Shown: positions 33,079 through 38,745 of the stretch, piece by piece
Numbering within the stretch: the first letter of the stretch is position 1
Layout of the letters: each line of letters starts with the position of its first letter
Source: an uncultured Saprospirales bacterium
GTDB taxonomy: Bacteria > Bacteroidota > Bacteroidia > Chitinophagales > CAJXBJ01
NCBI GenBank assembly: GCA_913050195.1
Contig: CAJXBJ010000007.1
Coordinates: 1 to 38,745, forward strand
DNA length: 38,745 nt
Direction: 5' to 3'
Notes under the pieces: model-generated
Seen by the model: the letters and a program-made list of their open reading frames with translations, nothing else
Database searches by the model: none
What the model was told of the DNA's origin: nothing
Made by a program: the position numbers and the translations under genes

Positions 33079-34257
33079 ATGTATCCGAGTATTTCCCATT
33101 TGTTGTATGATTTGTTTGGTTTAGATATCCCATTACCGATTCAAAGCTTTGGTTTTTTTGTTATGCTTGCTTTTATGGGAGGGGCACTAGTTTTGAAAAA
33201 AATATTTGAAGAGCGTTATTCAGTGGGTGATTTCCCGCCAGTTCATGAGAAAGTTGTAAAAGGAGGTGGGCTTGCCTTAAAAGATGTCCTTTCGCAAATC
33301 TTATTTGGATTCGTTCTAGGCTTTAAGCTTATTTATGCCTTAGGAGATTGGGTAGCTTTTTCTCAGAATCCACAAGGTATTATACTATCAGGAGAAGGGA
33401 GCTTGTTGGGAGGGTTGCTTTTTGCAGGCATTGCTTATGCTATGTTATGGCATGAAAATAAAAAGGAAAAAGAAGCATTTCCAGAGCCGAAGGAGGTGTT
33501 GTTAGAGAAAAAGCCATCAGATTTAGTGATGGAGATTACATTCTCCTGTGGTATGGCAGGATTTTTAGGTGCAAAGGTCTTTCATTTTTTAGAATATCCT
33601 GAGACTATACCAGATTTATTTACAGATCCAGCAGCGGCTGTATTCAGTGGGTTGACTTTTTATGGAGGTTTAATCTTTGGAGCACTTACTGCGTTTTATT
33701 ATTCTAAAAAGCTGAAGGTTTCTGTAATGAGTATTTTAGATGCAGCAGCACCAAGCTTAATGTTAGCTTATGGCATGGGTCGTTTAGGTTGTCATTTTTC
33801 TGGAGATGGCGATTGGGGAATAGTAAATAATAACCCTAATCCTGGTTTTTTGCCAGATTGGTTATGGGCATATAAATATCCTCATAATGTAAATGGAGAA
33901 GGGGTGCTGATAGATAATTGTGCACCTAATTGGGGGTATTATTGTTATGAGTTAGAGCATGCTGTATATCCTACGCCTTTATTTGAATTTATAATGTGTT
34001 TGGCCTTGTTTGCCCTATTGTATTATTTTAGAAACCACTGGAAGCTTATGCCAGGTGTATTCTTCTCATTTTATTTAGTGTTAAATGGTCTTGAGCGATT
34101 TTTAATTGAGAAGATTCGAGTAAATGTTGTGTATGATTGGGGTTGGATCCAGCCGACCCAAGCAGAATTAATTTCCTTTGCAATGATTTTGGTAGGCTTA
34201 ATAAGTTTTTTTGTGCTTAAAAAACGTGGAGTTACATCAACTCCCGCAAATGAATAA
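33079..34257 (+). CDS. lgt: Prolipoprotein diacylglyceryl transferase-like protein (long, divergent form)
   Basis: A 392-residue multi-span membrane protein, longer than the ~290 residues of E. coli Lgt because of hydrophilic inserts near 45-75 and 130-160. Lgt transfers diacylglyceryl from phosphatidylglycerol to the lipobox Cys. Family features: SGEGSLLGGLLFAGIAY, LTFYGGLIFGALTAFYYSKK, YGMGRLGCHFSGDGDWG (Arg235) and YPTPLFEFIM near the end. Where E. coli Lgt has the essential His103 (FHGGLIG), this protein has Tyr195 (FYGGLIF), and the following NxxxGE-type motif is replaced by GCHFSGDGDWG. This may be the normal form in this lineage or a paralogue with changed chemistry. The 3' end overlaps convergent tpiA by 26 bases. 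Confidence 0.85.
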   Translation: MYPSISHLLYDLFGLDIPLPIQSFGFFVMLAFMGGALVLKKIFEERYSVGDFPPVHEKVVKGGGLALKDVLSQILFGFVLGFKLIYALGDWVAFSQNPQGIILSGEGSLLGGLLFAGIAYAMLWHENKKEKEAFPEPKEVLLEKKPSDLVMEITFSCGMAGFLGAKVFHFLEYPETIPDLFTDPAAAVFSGLTFYGGLIFGALTAFYYSKKLKVSVMSILDAAAPSLMLAYGMGRLGCHFSGDGDWGIVNNNPNPGFLPDWLWAYKYPHNVNGEGVLIDNCAPNWGYYCYELEHAVYPTPLFEFIMCLALFALLYYFRNHWKLMPGVFFSFYLVLNGLERFLIEKIRVNVVYDWGWIQPTQAELISFAMILVGLISFFVLKKRGVTSTPANE

Positions 34258-34987
34258 GCTCTATAAAGTCTTCACTATTTAAAGAAGCCCCACCGATTAG
34301 GCCACCATCAACATCCTTTTGAGAGAAAATAGCTTGAGCATTACTAGGCTTGCAACTGCCGCCATAAAGAATTGAAATGGTCTCATTGTAGTGGCATATA
34401 GAACCTAAAAAACGGCGTATATATGCATGCATTTCTTGGGCCTGTTCTGGGCTTGCAGTTTCTCCAGTGCCAATCGCCCAAACTGGTTCATAAGCAATCA
34501 TACATTCTTTTAAAGACTTCTCCTGTAAACCATAAAGTGCAGTGTTTAATTGTTCTTTTACTACTTCGAAGTGTTTATTTTTTCTACGCTCCTCTAAGCT
34601 TTCACCACAACAAATAATTGGTTTTAGTTTCATCGATAAACATTGTTCGATTTTAGCGCGAATTAGAGCATCAGATTCTCCAAATAATTCTCTTCTCTCA
34701 GAATGTCCTAAAATCACATATTGAACACCTAAGTCTTGCAGTATTAATGGGGATATCTCTCCTGTAAATGCACCTTTTTTTGATTCGTGACAATTTTGTG
34801 CAGAAAGCTTTACATGCAAACAATTTAACTGGTTAATGCTGTATAGGTGAGTGAAGGAAGGTGCGACAATAACTTTTGTTTGTAAAGGCCTTTTTGCTAG
34901 ATAGTGCTCTATGTCTTCAACTAATTTAACCCCCTCTGGGATGCTAAGATTCATTTTCCAGTTACCAGCAATAATTTTTTCCCGCAT
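34232..34987 (-). CDS. tpiA: Triosephosphate isomerase
   Basis: A 251-residue glycolytic TIM barrel interconverting dihydroxyacetone phosphate and glyceraldehyde 3-phosphate. Substrate-binding Asn/Lys are in IIAGNWKMN, the catalytic His in VILGHSERR, the catalytic Glu and start of the mobile loop in AYEPVWAIGTG, and the phosphate-binding loops in LYGGSCKP and GLIGGASL. The ORF-track TTG start lies within the upstream gene. ATG 34987 gives MREKIIAGNWKMN and a 5-base gap, indicating cotranscription with the GlmU-like gene. Confidence 0.97.
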   Translation of the reverse strand: MREKIIAGNWKMNLSIPEGVKLVEDIEHYLAKRPLQTKVIVAPSFTHLYSINQLNCLHVKLSAQNCHESKKGAFTGEISPLILQDLGVQYVILGHSERRELFGESDALIRAKIEQCLSMKLKPIICCGESLEERRKNKHFEVVKEQLNTALYGLQEKSLKECMIAYEPVWAIGTGETASPEQAQEMHAYIRRFLGSICHYNETISILYGGSCKPSNAQAIFSQKDVDGGLIGGASLNSEDFIELIHLRELM

Positions 34988-34992
34988 ACAGA

Positions 34993-36177
34993 CTATTTTT
35001 CCCAAGTTCTATACTCAGCACTCGTATCAAATATGTGCTTTAAAATGGACCGTTCCCTTTTATCCAATTCTATTCCTCTTCTTCCCATAACAATTTCTGC
35101 AACTTCCATTGCTTTATCATATTTATAAGTCATAAAACCATTTTTACCACCCCAAGCAAATGATGGAATTATATTTCTTGGAAAGCCTTCTCCAAAAATA
35201 TTTGCACTTACACCAATTACAGTACCTGTATTAAACATGGTGTTTATTCCACACTTTGAGTGATCTCCCATTATTAAACCACAGAATTGTTCTCCTGTTT
35301 TAATAAATCGTTTTTCAGTGTAGGACCATAGCCTAACCTCAGCATAATTGTTTTTTAGGTTGCTCGTATTTGTGTCAGCCCCTATATTGCACCAAGCACC
35401 AATCACAGAATTTCCTAAAAAACCATCATGTGCTTTGTTAGAAAATCCTTGTATGACTACATTGTTTAATTCACCTCCTACTTTAGAGTGGGGTCCGATA
35501 GTAGTAGGGCCATATATTTTTGTCCCTAACTTAAGAGTACTTGATTCTCCCATTGATAAAGGTCCACGTATTATGGAGCCTTCCATTAAATTTGCGCCTT
35601 TTCCTAGATATACAGGTCCCTCACTACAATTAATTATACAAGCTTCTGCTGTAACCCCTTTTTCAACAAAAATATTATCTCCAATTATGGTATTTGTATT
35701 GCTTAGCTTTGCAGAATTTCGGCCATTCGTATAATTAATAAAGTCTTGTTTTAAAACAAGGCCATTCTTTGTAAAAATATCCCAGGGCCTTTCAATGGTA
35801 ATTAAAGGAGAGTTATAACTTATAAGTTGACATGAATTGTTTTCTATCAGTTCATTTAGGTTAAAGAATGTTTTACTTGGTTTTAAAGCAATAAGTTTAG
35901 AATTATAATTTAAGCCTTCCCCTGATTTTAGCTTTTTAATGTCGGCTAGTAATTCATCATTTGGGATAATAGAGCTATTTATATAAGTACATGGACCTTC
36001 CTCTAGTCTTGAATATTGTAAATAATCTTGACTGAGGATATATGGTTTTTCTACCAGTATTCTTTGCCACTTTTCTGCAATAGAGTCAATACCTATACGT
36101 AAGTCTGCAACGCTTCTAGTAAAGGTTAGTGGTAGGAGCTGTTCCCAAGAATAATCGTCAAAAAGGCAGTACTGCAT
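34993..36177 (-). CDS. Alternative GlmU-like sugar nucleotidyltransferase/acetyltransferase
   Basis: A 394-residue protein of the Bacteroidetes 'alternative GlmU' type (UDP-GlcNAc diphosphorylase / glucosamine-1-phosphate N-acetyltransferase family). The N-terminal ~150 residues are a reduced nucleotidyltransferase-like region opening YCLFDDYSWEQLLPLTFTRSVADLRIG. It lacks the classical LxAGxGTRM loop. About residues 165-350 form a left-handed beta-helix with hexapeptide repeats (TIIGDNIFVEKGV, VYLGKGANLMEGSIIRGPL, TTIGPHSKVGG, VIGAWCNIGADTNTSNL), as in acyltransferases. It probably makes UDP-GlcNAc for cell wall and LPS. The operon context is rpmE2 upstream and tpiA downstream. Confidence 0.87.
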   Translation of the reverse strand: MQYCLFDDYSWEQLLPLTFTRSVADLRIGIDSIAEKWQRILVEKPYILSQDYLQYSRLEEGPCTYINSSIIPNDELLADIKKLKSGEGLNYNSKLIALKPSKTFFNLNELIENNSCQLISYNSPLITIERPWDIFTKNGLVLKQDFINYTNGRNSAKLSNTNTIIGDNIFVEKGVTAEACIINCSEGPVYLGKGANLMEGSIIRGPLSMGESSTLKLGTKIYGPTTIGPHSKVGGELNNVVIQGFSNKAHDGFLGNSVIGAWCNIGADTNTSNLKNNYAEVRLWSYTEKRFIKTGEQFCGLIMGDHSKCGINTMFNTGTVIGVSANIFGEGFPRNIIPSFAWGGKNGFMTYKYDKAMEVAEIVMGRRGIELDKRERSILKHIFDTSAEYRTWEK

Positions 36178-36197
36178 AACAACCTATAAAGTCGCTA

Positions 36198-36470
36198 TTA
36201 TTTTGCAGCTTCTTTATTCTTATTGAATTTGGCATAACGCTGTTTGAATTTTTCAATTCTTCCAGCTGTGTCCACGTATTGCATCTTACCAGTGTAGAAA
36301 GGATGTGATTTATGAGATATTTCCAATTTAATCAGTGGATATTCATTGCCATCTTCCCATTTGATAGTCTCTTTACTCGCTGCAGTTGATTTTGACAGGA
36401 AACTATAGTCATTAGACATATCTTTGAAAACTACTAATCTATAATTCTCTGGATGTATATCTTTTTTCAT
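36198..36470 (-). CDS. rpmE2: 50S ribosomal protein L31 type B
   Basis: A 90-residue ribosomal protein. [21 protein letters not shown] and SKSTAASKE, then [24 protein letters not shown] are diagnostic. There is no cysteine, so it is the zinc-free paralogue, which in other bacteria replaces the zinc-binding form under zinc limitation. The ORF-track TTG start (36491) is part of the -7 element. ATG 36470 is the family start. It lies 20 bases ahead of the GlmU-like gene. Confidence 0.95.
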   Translation of the reverse strand: MKKDIHPENYRLVVFKDMSNDYSFLSKSTAASKETIKWEDGNEYPLIKLEISHKSHPFYTGKMQYVDTAGRIEKFKQRYAKFNKNKEAAK

Positions 36471-36488
36471 TTTACTGGATTTAGGGTG

Positions 36489-36496
36489 CAAAGGTA
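36489..36496 (-). promoter_or_regulatory. -7 promoter element of rpmE2
   Basis: TACCTTTG on the minus strand matches TAnnTTTG exactly, between the engB stop and the rpmE2 ATG, predicting a leader of about 15 bases. No Zur-like palindrome is evident beside it. Confidence 0.6.
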
Positions 36497-36513
36497 AGTA
36501 AAAAATGGAAAAA

Positions 36514-37107
36514 TCACCCCTTAATCAAGGAATTAATATAGGCTAAAATCTCATTTTGTCCTCTTTTGCGTAATGCAGAGCTTGAGAAGAATGGAGGTAG
36601 AGGGTCCCAGTATTCACTTAAAGTTGCGTTAAAGTGCTTTATTTGTTTACTTAAATCTTGCTGCTTTAACTTATCTGTTTTTGTTAGAACAATGCTAAAG
36701 GGTAATCCTGTTTGACCTAGCCAAATTAGAAAATCCTCGTCAACTTTTTGTAAAGAATGTCTGGCATCTAGTAATACAAAGGTTGTGATTAATGATTCTC
36801 TCTCTTTTAAATAGTTTGCTATCATTTTCTTTAAACTCTCTCTGTGTTTTTTAGATAGCTTAGCAAAGCCATATCCAGGCAAATCAATAATATGCCATTC
36901 TTCGTTTATGATAAATTGGTTAATCATTTGAGTTTTACCCGGAGTCGAGGAAGTCTTTGCTAATTTTGTTCGATTGGTTAACATATTTATTAGAGATGAT
37001 TTCCCCACATTAGAACGGCCAATAAAGGCGAATTCTGGTTTATTCGCTTTAGGCATTTTATGATTACTTGGAAAGCTTCCTATAAATTGGGCAGAATGTA
37101 TGATCAT
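36514..37107 (-). CDS. engB: Ribosome biogenesis GTPase EngB/YihA
   Basis: A 197-residue TrmE-Era-Obg-type GTPase needed for large-subunit assembly. G1 is [16 protein letters not shown], the switch threonine region is [14 protein letters not shown]3 is [10 protein letters not shown]4 is LTKTDK and G5 is SSAL. The ORF-track start is a TTG nine codons upstream. ATG 37107 ([17 protein letters not shown]) fits the family and lies 4 bases after a perfect -7 element, so the message is likely leaderless. It is divergent from ubiE across 48 bases. Confidence 0.96.
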   Translation of the reverse strand: MIIHSAQFIGSFPSNHKMPKANKPEFAFIGRSNVGKSSLINMLTNRTKLAKTSSTPGKTQMINQFIINEEWHIIDLPGYGFAKLSKKHRESLKKMIANYLKERESLITTFVLLDARHSLQKVDEDFLIWLGQTGLPFSIVLTKTDKLKQQDLSKQIKHFNATLSEYWDPLPPFFSSSALRKRGQNEILAYINSLIKG

Positions 37108-37111
37108 GTCA

Positions 37112-37119
37112 CAAAAATA
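37112..37119 (-). promoter_or_regulatory. -7 promoter element of engB
   Basis: TATTTTTG on the minus strand matches TAnnTTTG exactly and ends 4 bases before the engB ATG. Transcription should start at or within a base or two of the A of ATG. Confidence 0.55.
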
Positions 37120-37138
37120 AAATTTAAAATGCAATAGC

Positions 37139-37146
37139 TATCTTTG
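37139..37146 (+). promoter_or_regulatory. -7 promoter element of ubiE-porT
   Basis: TATCTTTG matches TAnnTTTG exactly. Its TTG at 37144 is the ORF-track start of ubiE. The true ATG is at 37156, leaving a leader of roughly 6 bases. Confidence 0.6.
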
Positions 37147-37155
37147 TGCTCAGTT

Positions 37156-37890
37156 ATGAGTATTAAGCCCTACAATCAAGAAGCAAGTAAGAAGAAGCAA
37201 GTCGAGGAAATGTTTGATAATATTGCCTTTAAATATGATTTTTTAAATCACACTCTTTCGGGAGGTGTAGACTTTTGGTGGCGAAAAAAAGCCATTAATT
37301 TATTTGGCAAGAGATTAATTAAAAATGACAAGAAGTTACTTAGGCTTTTAGATGTAGCTACCGGTACCGGAGACTTAGCATGGGCTTTGTCTGTTTTAAA
37401 CCCGAAAGAAGTCGTTGGATTAGATTTATCTCAAGAAATGTTAAATAGAGCTTGTGAAAAATATTTAAATAAAGCCCCTTTTGAAATAAGCTTTGTAAAA
37501 GGAGATAGTGAAAAAATGGATTTTCAAAACGATGTCTTTGATGGTATTTGTGTTGCTTTTGGTGTTCGTAACTTTGAGACTTTAGAGAAAGGTTTGGGAG
37601 AGATGCTTAGGGTTTTAAATAAAAAGGGTGTTCTGATGATATTAGAGTTTTCTACTCCAGAAAATAGACTATTTAATGCGTTGTATTCGTTTTACTTAAA
37701 AAATATTTTGCCGATTATAGGTCGAGTTTTGTCAAAAGACCCAAGGGCTTACAAGTATTTGCAAGAATCAGTTCAAGCTTTTCCCTCAGGTAAGCGTATG
37801 GTAGCTATATTGGAAAAAGTTGGCCTTAGAGAGGTGCGCTATTTCCCTTTAACACTAGGAATATGTACGGTTTATATTGCCGAAAAATAA
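37156..37890 (+). CDS. ubiE: Demethylmenaquinone methyltransferase
   Basis: A 244-residue SAM-dependent C-methyltransferase, the last step of menaquinone synthesis (UbiE/MenG). EMFDNIAFKYDFLNHTLSGGVDFWWRK is the family N-terminal signature. The SAM site is LLDVATGTGDLAWAL, with VVGLDLSQEMLNRA following. VAFGVRNFETLEKGLGEMLRVL and LILEFSTPENRLFN-type motifs are present. The ATG at 37156 is chosen because the earlier TTG lies in the promoter. The 3' end overlaps porT by 28 bases, so porT is probably translated from the same mRNA. Confidence 0.95.
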   Translation: MSIKPYNQEASKKKQVEEMFDNIAFKYDFLNHTLSGGVDFWWRKKAINLFGKRLIKNDKKLLRLLDVATGTGDLAWALSVLNPKEVVGLDLSQEMLNRACEKYLNKAPFEISFVKGDSEKMDFQNDVFDGICVAFGVRNFETLEKGLGEMLRVLNKKGVLMILEFSTPENRLFNALYSFYLKNILPIIGRVLSKDPRAYKYLQESVQAFPSGKRMVAILEKVGLREVRYFPLTLGICTVYIAEK

Positions 37891-38552
37891 TACTATACAT
37901 TTGTTGCTATTTGAGCTTAGATTATGTTTGCGCTCAAAACCTACCTACTTATGATCGTAAGCCAGTACATTTTGGTATTACAATGGCTATCAATTCATCA
38001 GGTTTCAAGATTTATAAGGATATTAGCTTCCCCCAAAATGATTCTATTAATGTTGTTGAATCTGTCGCAGGCCCAGGTTTTAATTTAGGTATAATCTCAG
38101 ATTTGAGATTGACAGAGCATTTAAACTTGCGATTTATACCAGCCTTAAGTTTTGCTGAGCGTAGTCTGAAGTATTTAATGATTAAGGATCTAGAAATGAA
38201 GAAAACTGTCGAATCTACCTATTTAGATTTTCCTATACAGTTGAAATTTAAAACTGATCGAATTAATGATTGCCGTTTTTATACTCTAGGAGGGTTTAAA
38301 TATTCCGTTGATATGATTTCTAATGCTAAAGCAAGAAGGGCGGAAGGGAGACTTAAAACTGGGCGCCATTCTTTTTTTGTAGAGTATGGGACTGGTCTCG
38401 ATTTTTATTTTCAATATTTTAAGTTTTCTCTTGAGATTAAAATCTCAAATGGTATGAATAATACTATGGTTCCTGAGCCTGATAAACTTTATGCATCTGT
38501 TCTAGAAAAGTTATACCCTAGGACCTTTCTGTTTTCTTTGCATTTTGAGTAA
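37863..38552 (+). CDS. porT: Type IX secretion system protein PorT
   Basis: A 229-residue predicted outer-membrane beta-barrel of the PorT family, a component required for T9SS secretion and gliding in Bacteroidetes. A signal peptide is visible (IILYICCYLSLDYVCAQ), followed by alternating strands with Gly and aromatic residues: HFGITMAINSSGFKIYKD, GFNLGIISDLRLTEHLNLRFIPALSFAER, FYTLGGFKYSVDM, FFVEYGTGLDFYFQYFKFSLEIKI, and a C-terminal FLFSLHFE barrel end. The start lies inside ubiE. A later start would lose the signal peptide. ubiE-porT adjacency is known from flavobacteria. It links functionally to the T9SS cargo protein at 7.6-10 kb. Confidence 0.92.
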   Translation: MYGLYCRKIILYICCYLSLDYVCAQNLPTYDRKPVHFGITMAINSSGFKIYKDISFPQNDSINVVESVAGPGFNLGIISDLRLTEHLNLRFIPALSFAERSLKYLMIKDLEMKKTVESTYLDFPIQLKFKTDRINDCRFYTLGGFKYSVDMISNAKARRAEGRLKTGRHSFFVEYGTGLDFYFQYFKFSLEIKISNGMNNTMVPEPDKLYASVLEKLYPRTFLFSLHFE

Positions 38553-38745
38553 TAGAACATTTTTTTGTGCTTATCGTATAAAACCACTATTCTCTAGAGA
38601 AAACAAATAGATCTTTCGGCTATAATCATATAAGTGGAAATGTTATATTTGTATTAGTGATTTAAAAACTGCAGTATATCGAGAAATTGGTACATTTTCG
38701 AACCTATAGAGCATTATTAGTATTTCTATTGTTCAATTTAATTTC
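38553..38745. other. Non-coding end of window after porT
   Basis: About 190 AT-rich bases have no supported reading frame. Two features stand out: the perfect 12-base palindrome TTCTCTAGAGAA (38590-38601), without a T run, and an exact -7 element TATATTTG on the plus strand (38644-38651). The latter suggests transcription to the right toward a gene or RNA beyond the window. Confidence 0.4.

Noticed and set aside
38643-38714. 23-codon minus-strand ORF MLYRFENVPISRYTAVFKSLIQI
   Set aside because: Too short to support, with no start context or similarity, and it overlaps a plus-strand promoter-like element.
1-38745. CRISPR array, insertion sequence, prophage, tRNA or rRNA
   Set aside because: I looked for regularly spaced repeats, transposase or integrase motifs, terminal inverted repeats and cloverleaf-like sequences in the gaps and saw none. 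Gene gaps are nearly all under 270 bases.

Overview
The window is AT-rich chromosomal DNA from a Bacteroidota bacterium, most likely in or near Flavobacteriales. Evidence: a PorT gene directly after ubiE, a secreted protein ending in a type IX secretion (T9SS) sorting domain, a fused SecDF, the 'alternative' bacterial GlmU-like enzyme, a zinc-free L31, almost no Shine-Dalgarno sequences before start codons, and repeated TAnnTTTG promoter (-7) elements of the Bacteroidetes type. It is mostly compact core genome. I see no mobile element, prophage, CRISPR array, tRNA or rRNA.

Layout. 1-4.5 kb: the start of an unidentified minus-strand gene, a large membrane histidine kinase, and a TalC-type transaldolase. 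4.5-13 kb (minus strand): guaA, then a periplasmic-receptor-like protein, an LVIVD-repeat T9SS cargo protein, and secDF, which has its own promoter. 13-17 kb (plus strand): a CAP/OmpA-like envelope protein with a structured leader, prfB with a +1 programmed frameshift that the ORF track missed, and an ArsC-like reductase. 17-20.3 kb (minus): topA and a SirB1/transglutaminase-like gene. 20.4-24 kb: purB facing ubiB and a phasin-like gene, the last two separated by a strong terminator. 24-28.4 kb (plus): priA, apparently with a TTG start, and fused ftcD. 28.4-31.7 kb (minus): oxidoreductase, lipoprotein and polyprenyl-phosphate sugar transferase. 31.7-34.3 kb (plus): mtaB and an lgt-like gene. 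34.2-37.1 kb (minus): engB, rpmE2, the GlmU-like gene and tpiA. 37.1-38.6 kb (plus): ubiE and porT, then about 190 bases with no gene.

The genes serve envelope export (SecDF, Lgt-like, PorT, a T9SS cargo), translation and tRNA modification (RF2, L31, EngB, MtaB), DNA topology and restart (TopA, PriA), purine synthesis (GuaA, PurB), quinone metabolism (UbiE/MenG, UbiB) and surface sugar chemistry. Many genes touch or overlap.

I did not find a clearly new multi-gene system. The best leads are the prfB recoding site without its usual SD-like stimulator, predicted leaderless or ultra-short-leader mRNAs with TTG start calls falling inside promoters, a dense cluster of TGACA/TGTCA half-sites between the phasin-like gene and priA, a CAP/OmpA-like fusion, a receptor-like protein next to guaA, an Lgt-like protein without the E. 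coli catalytic His, and an oxidoreductase with a degenerate nucleotide-binding loop. Start codons were corrected wherever the ORF track began at a TTG or an upstream codon that the protein family does not support. Family assignments rest on motif recognition by eye, with no database search.
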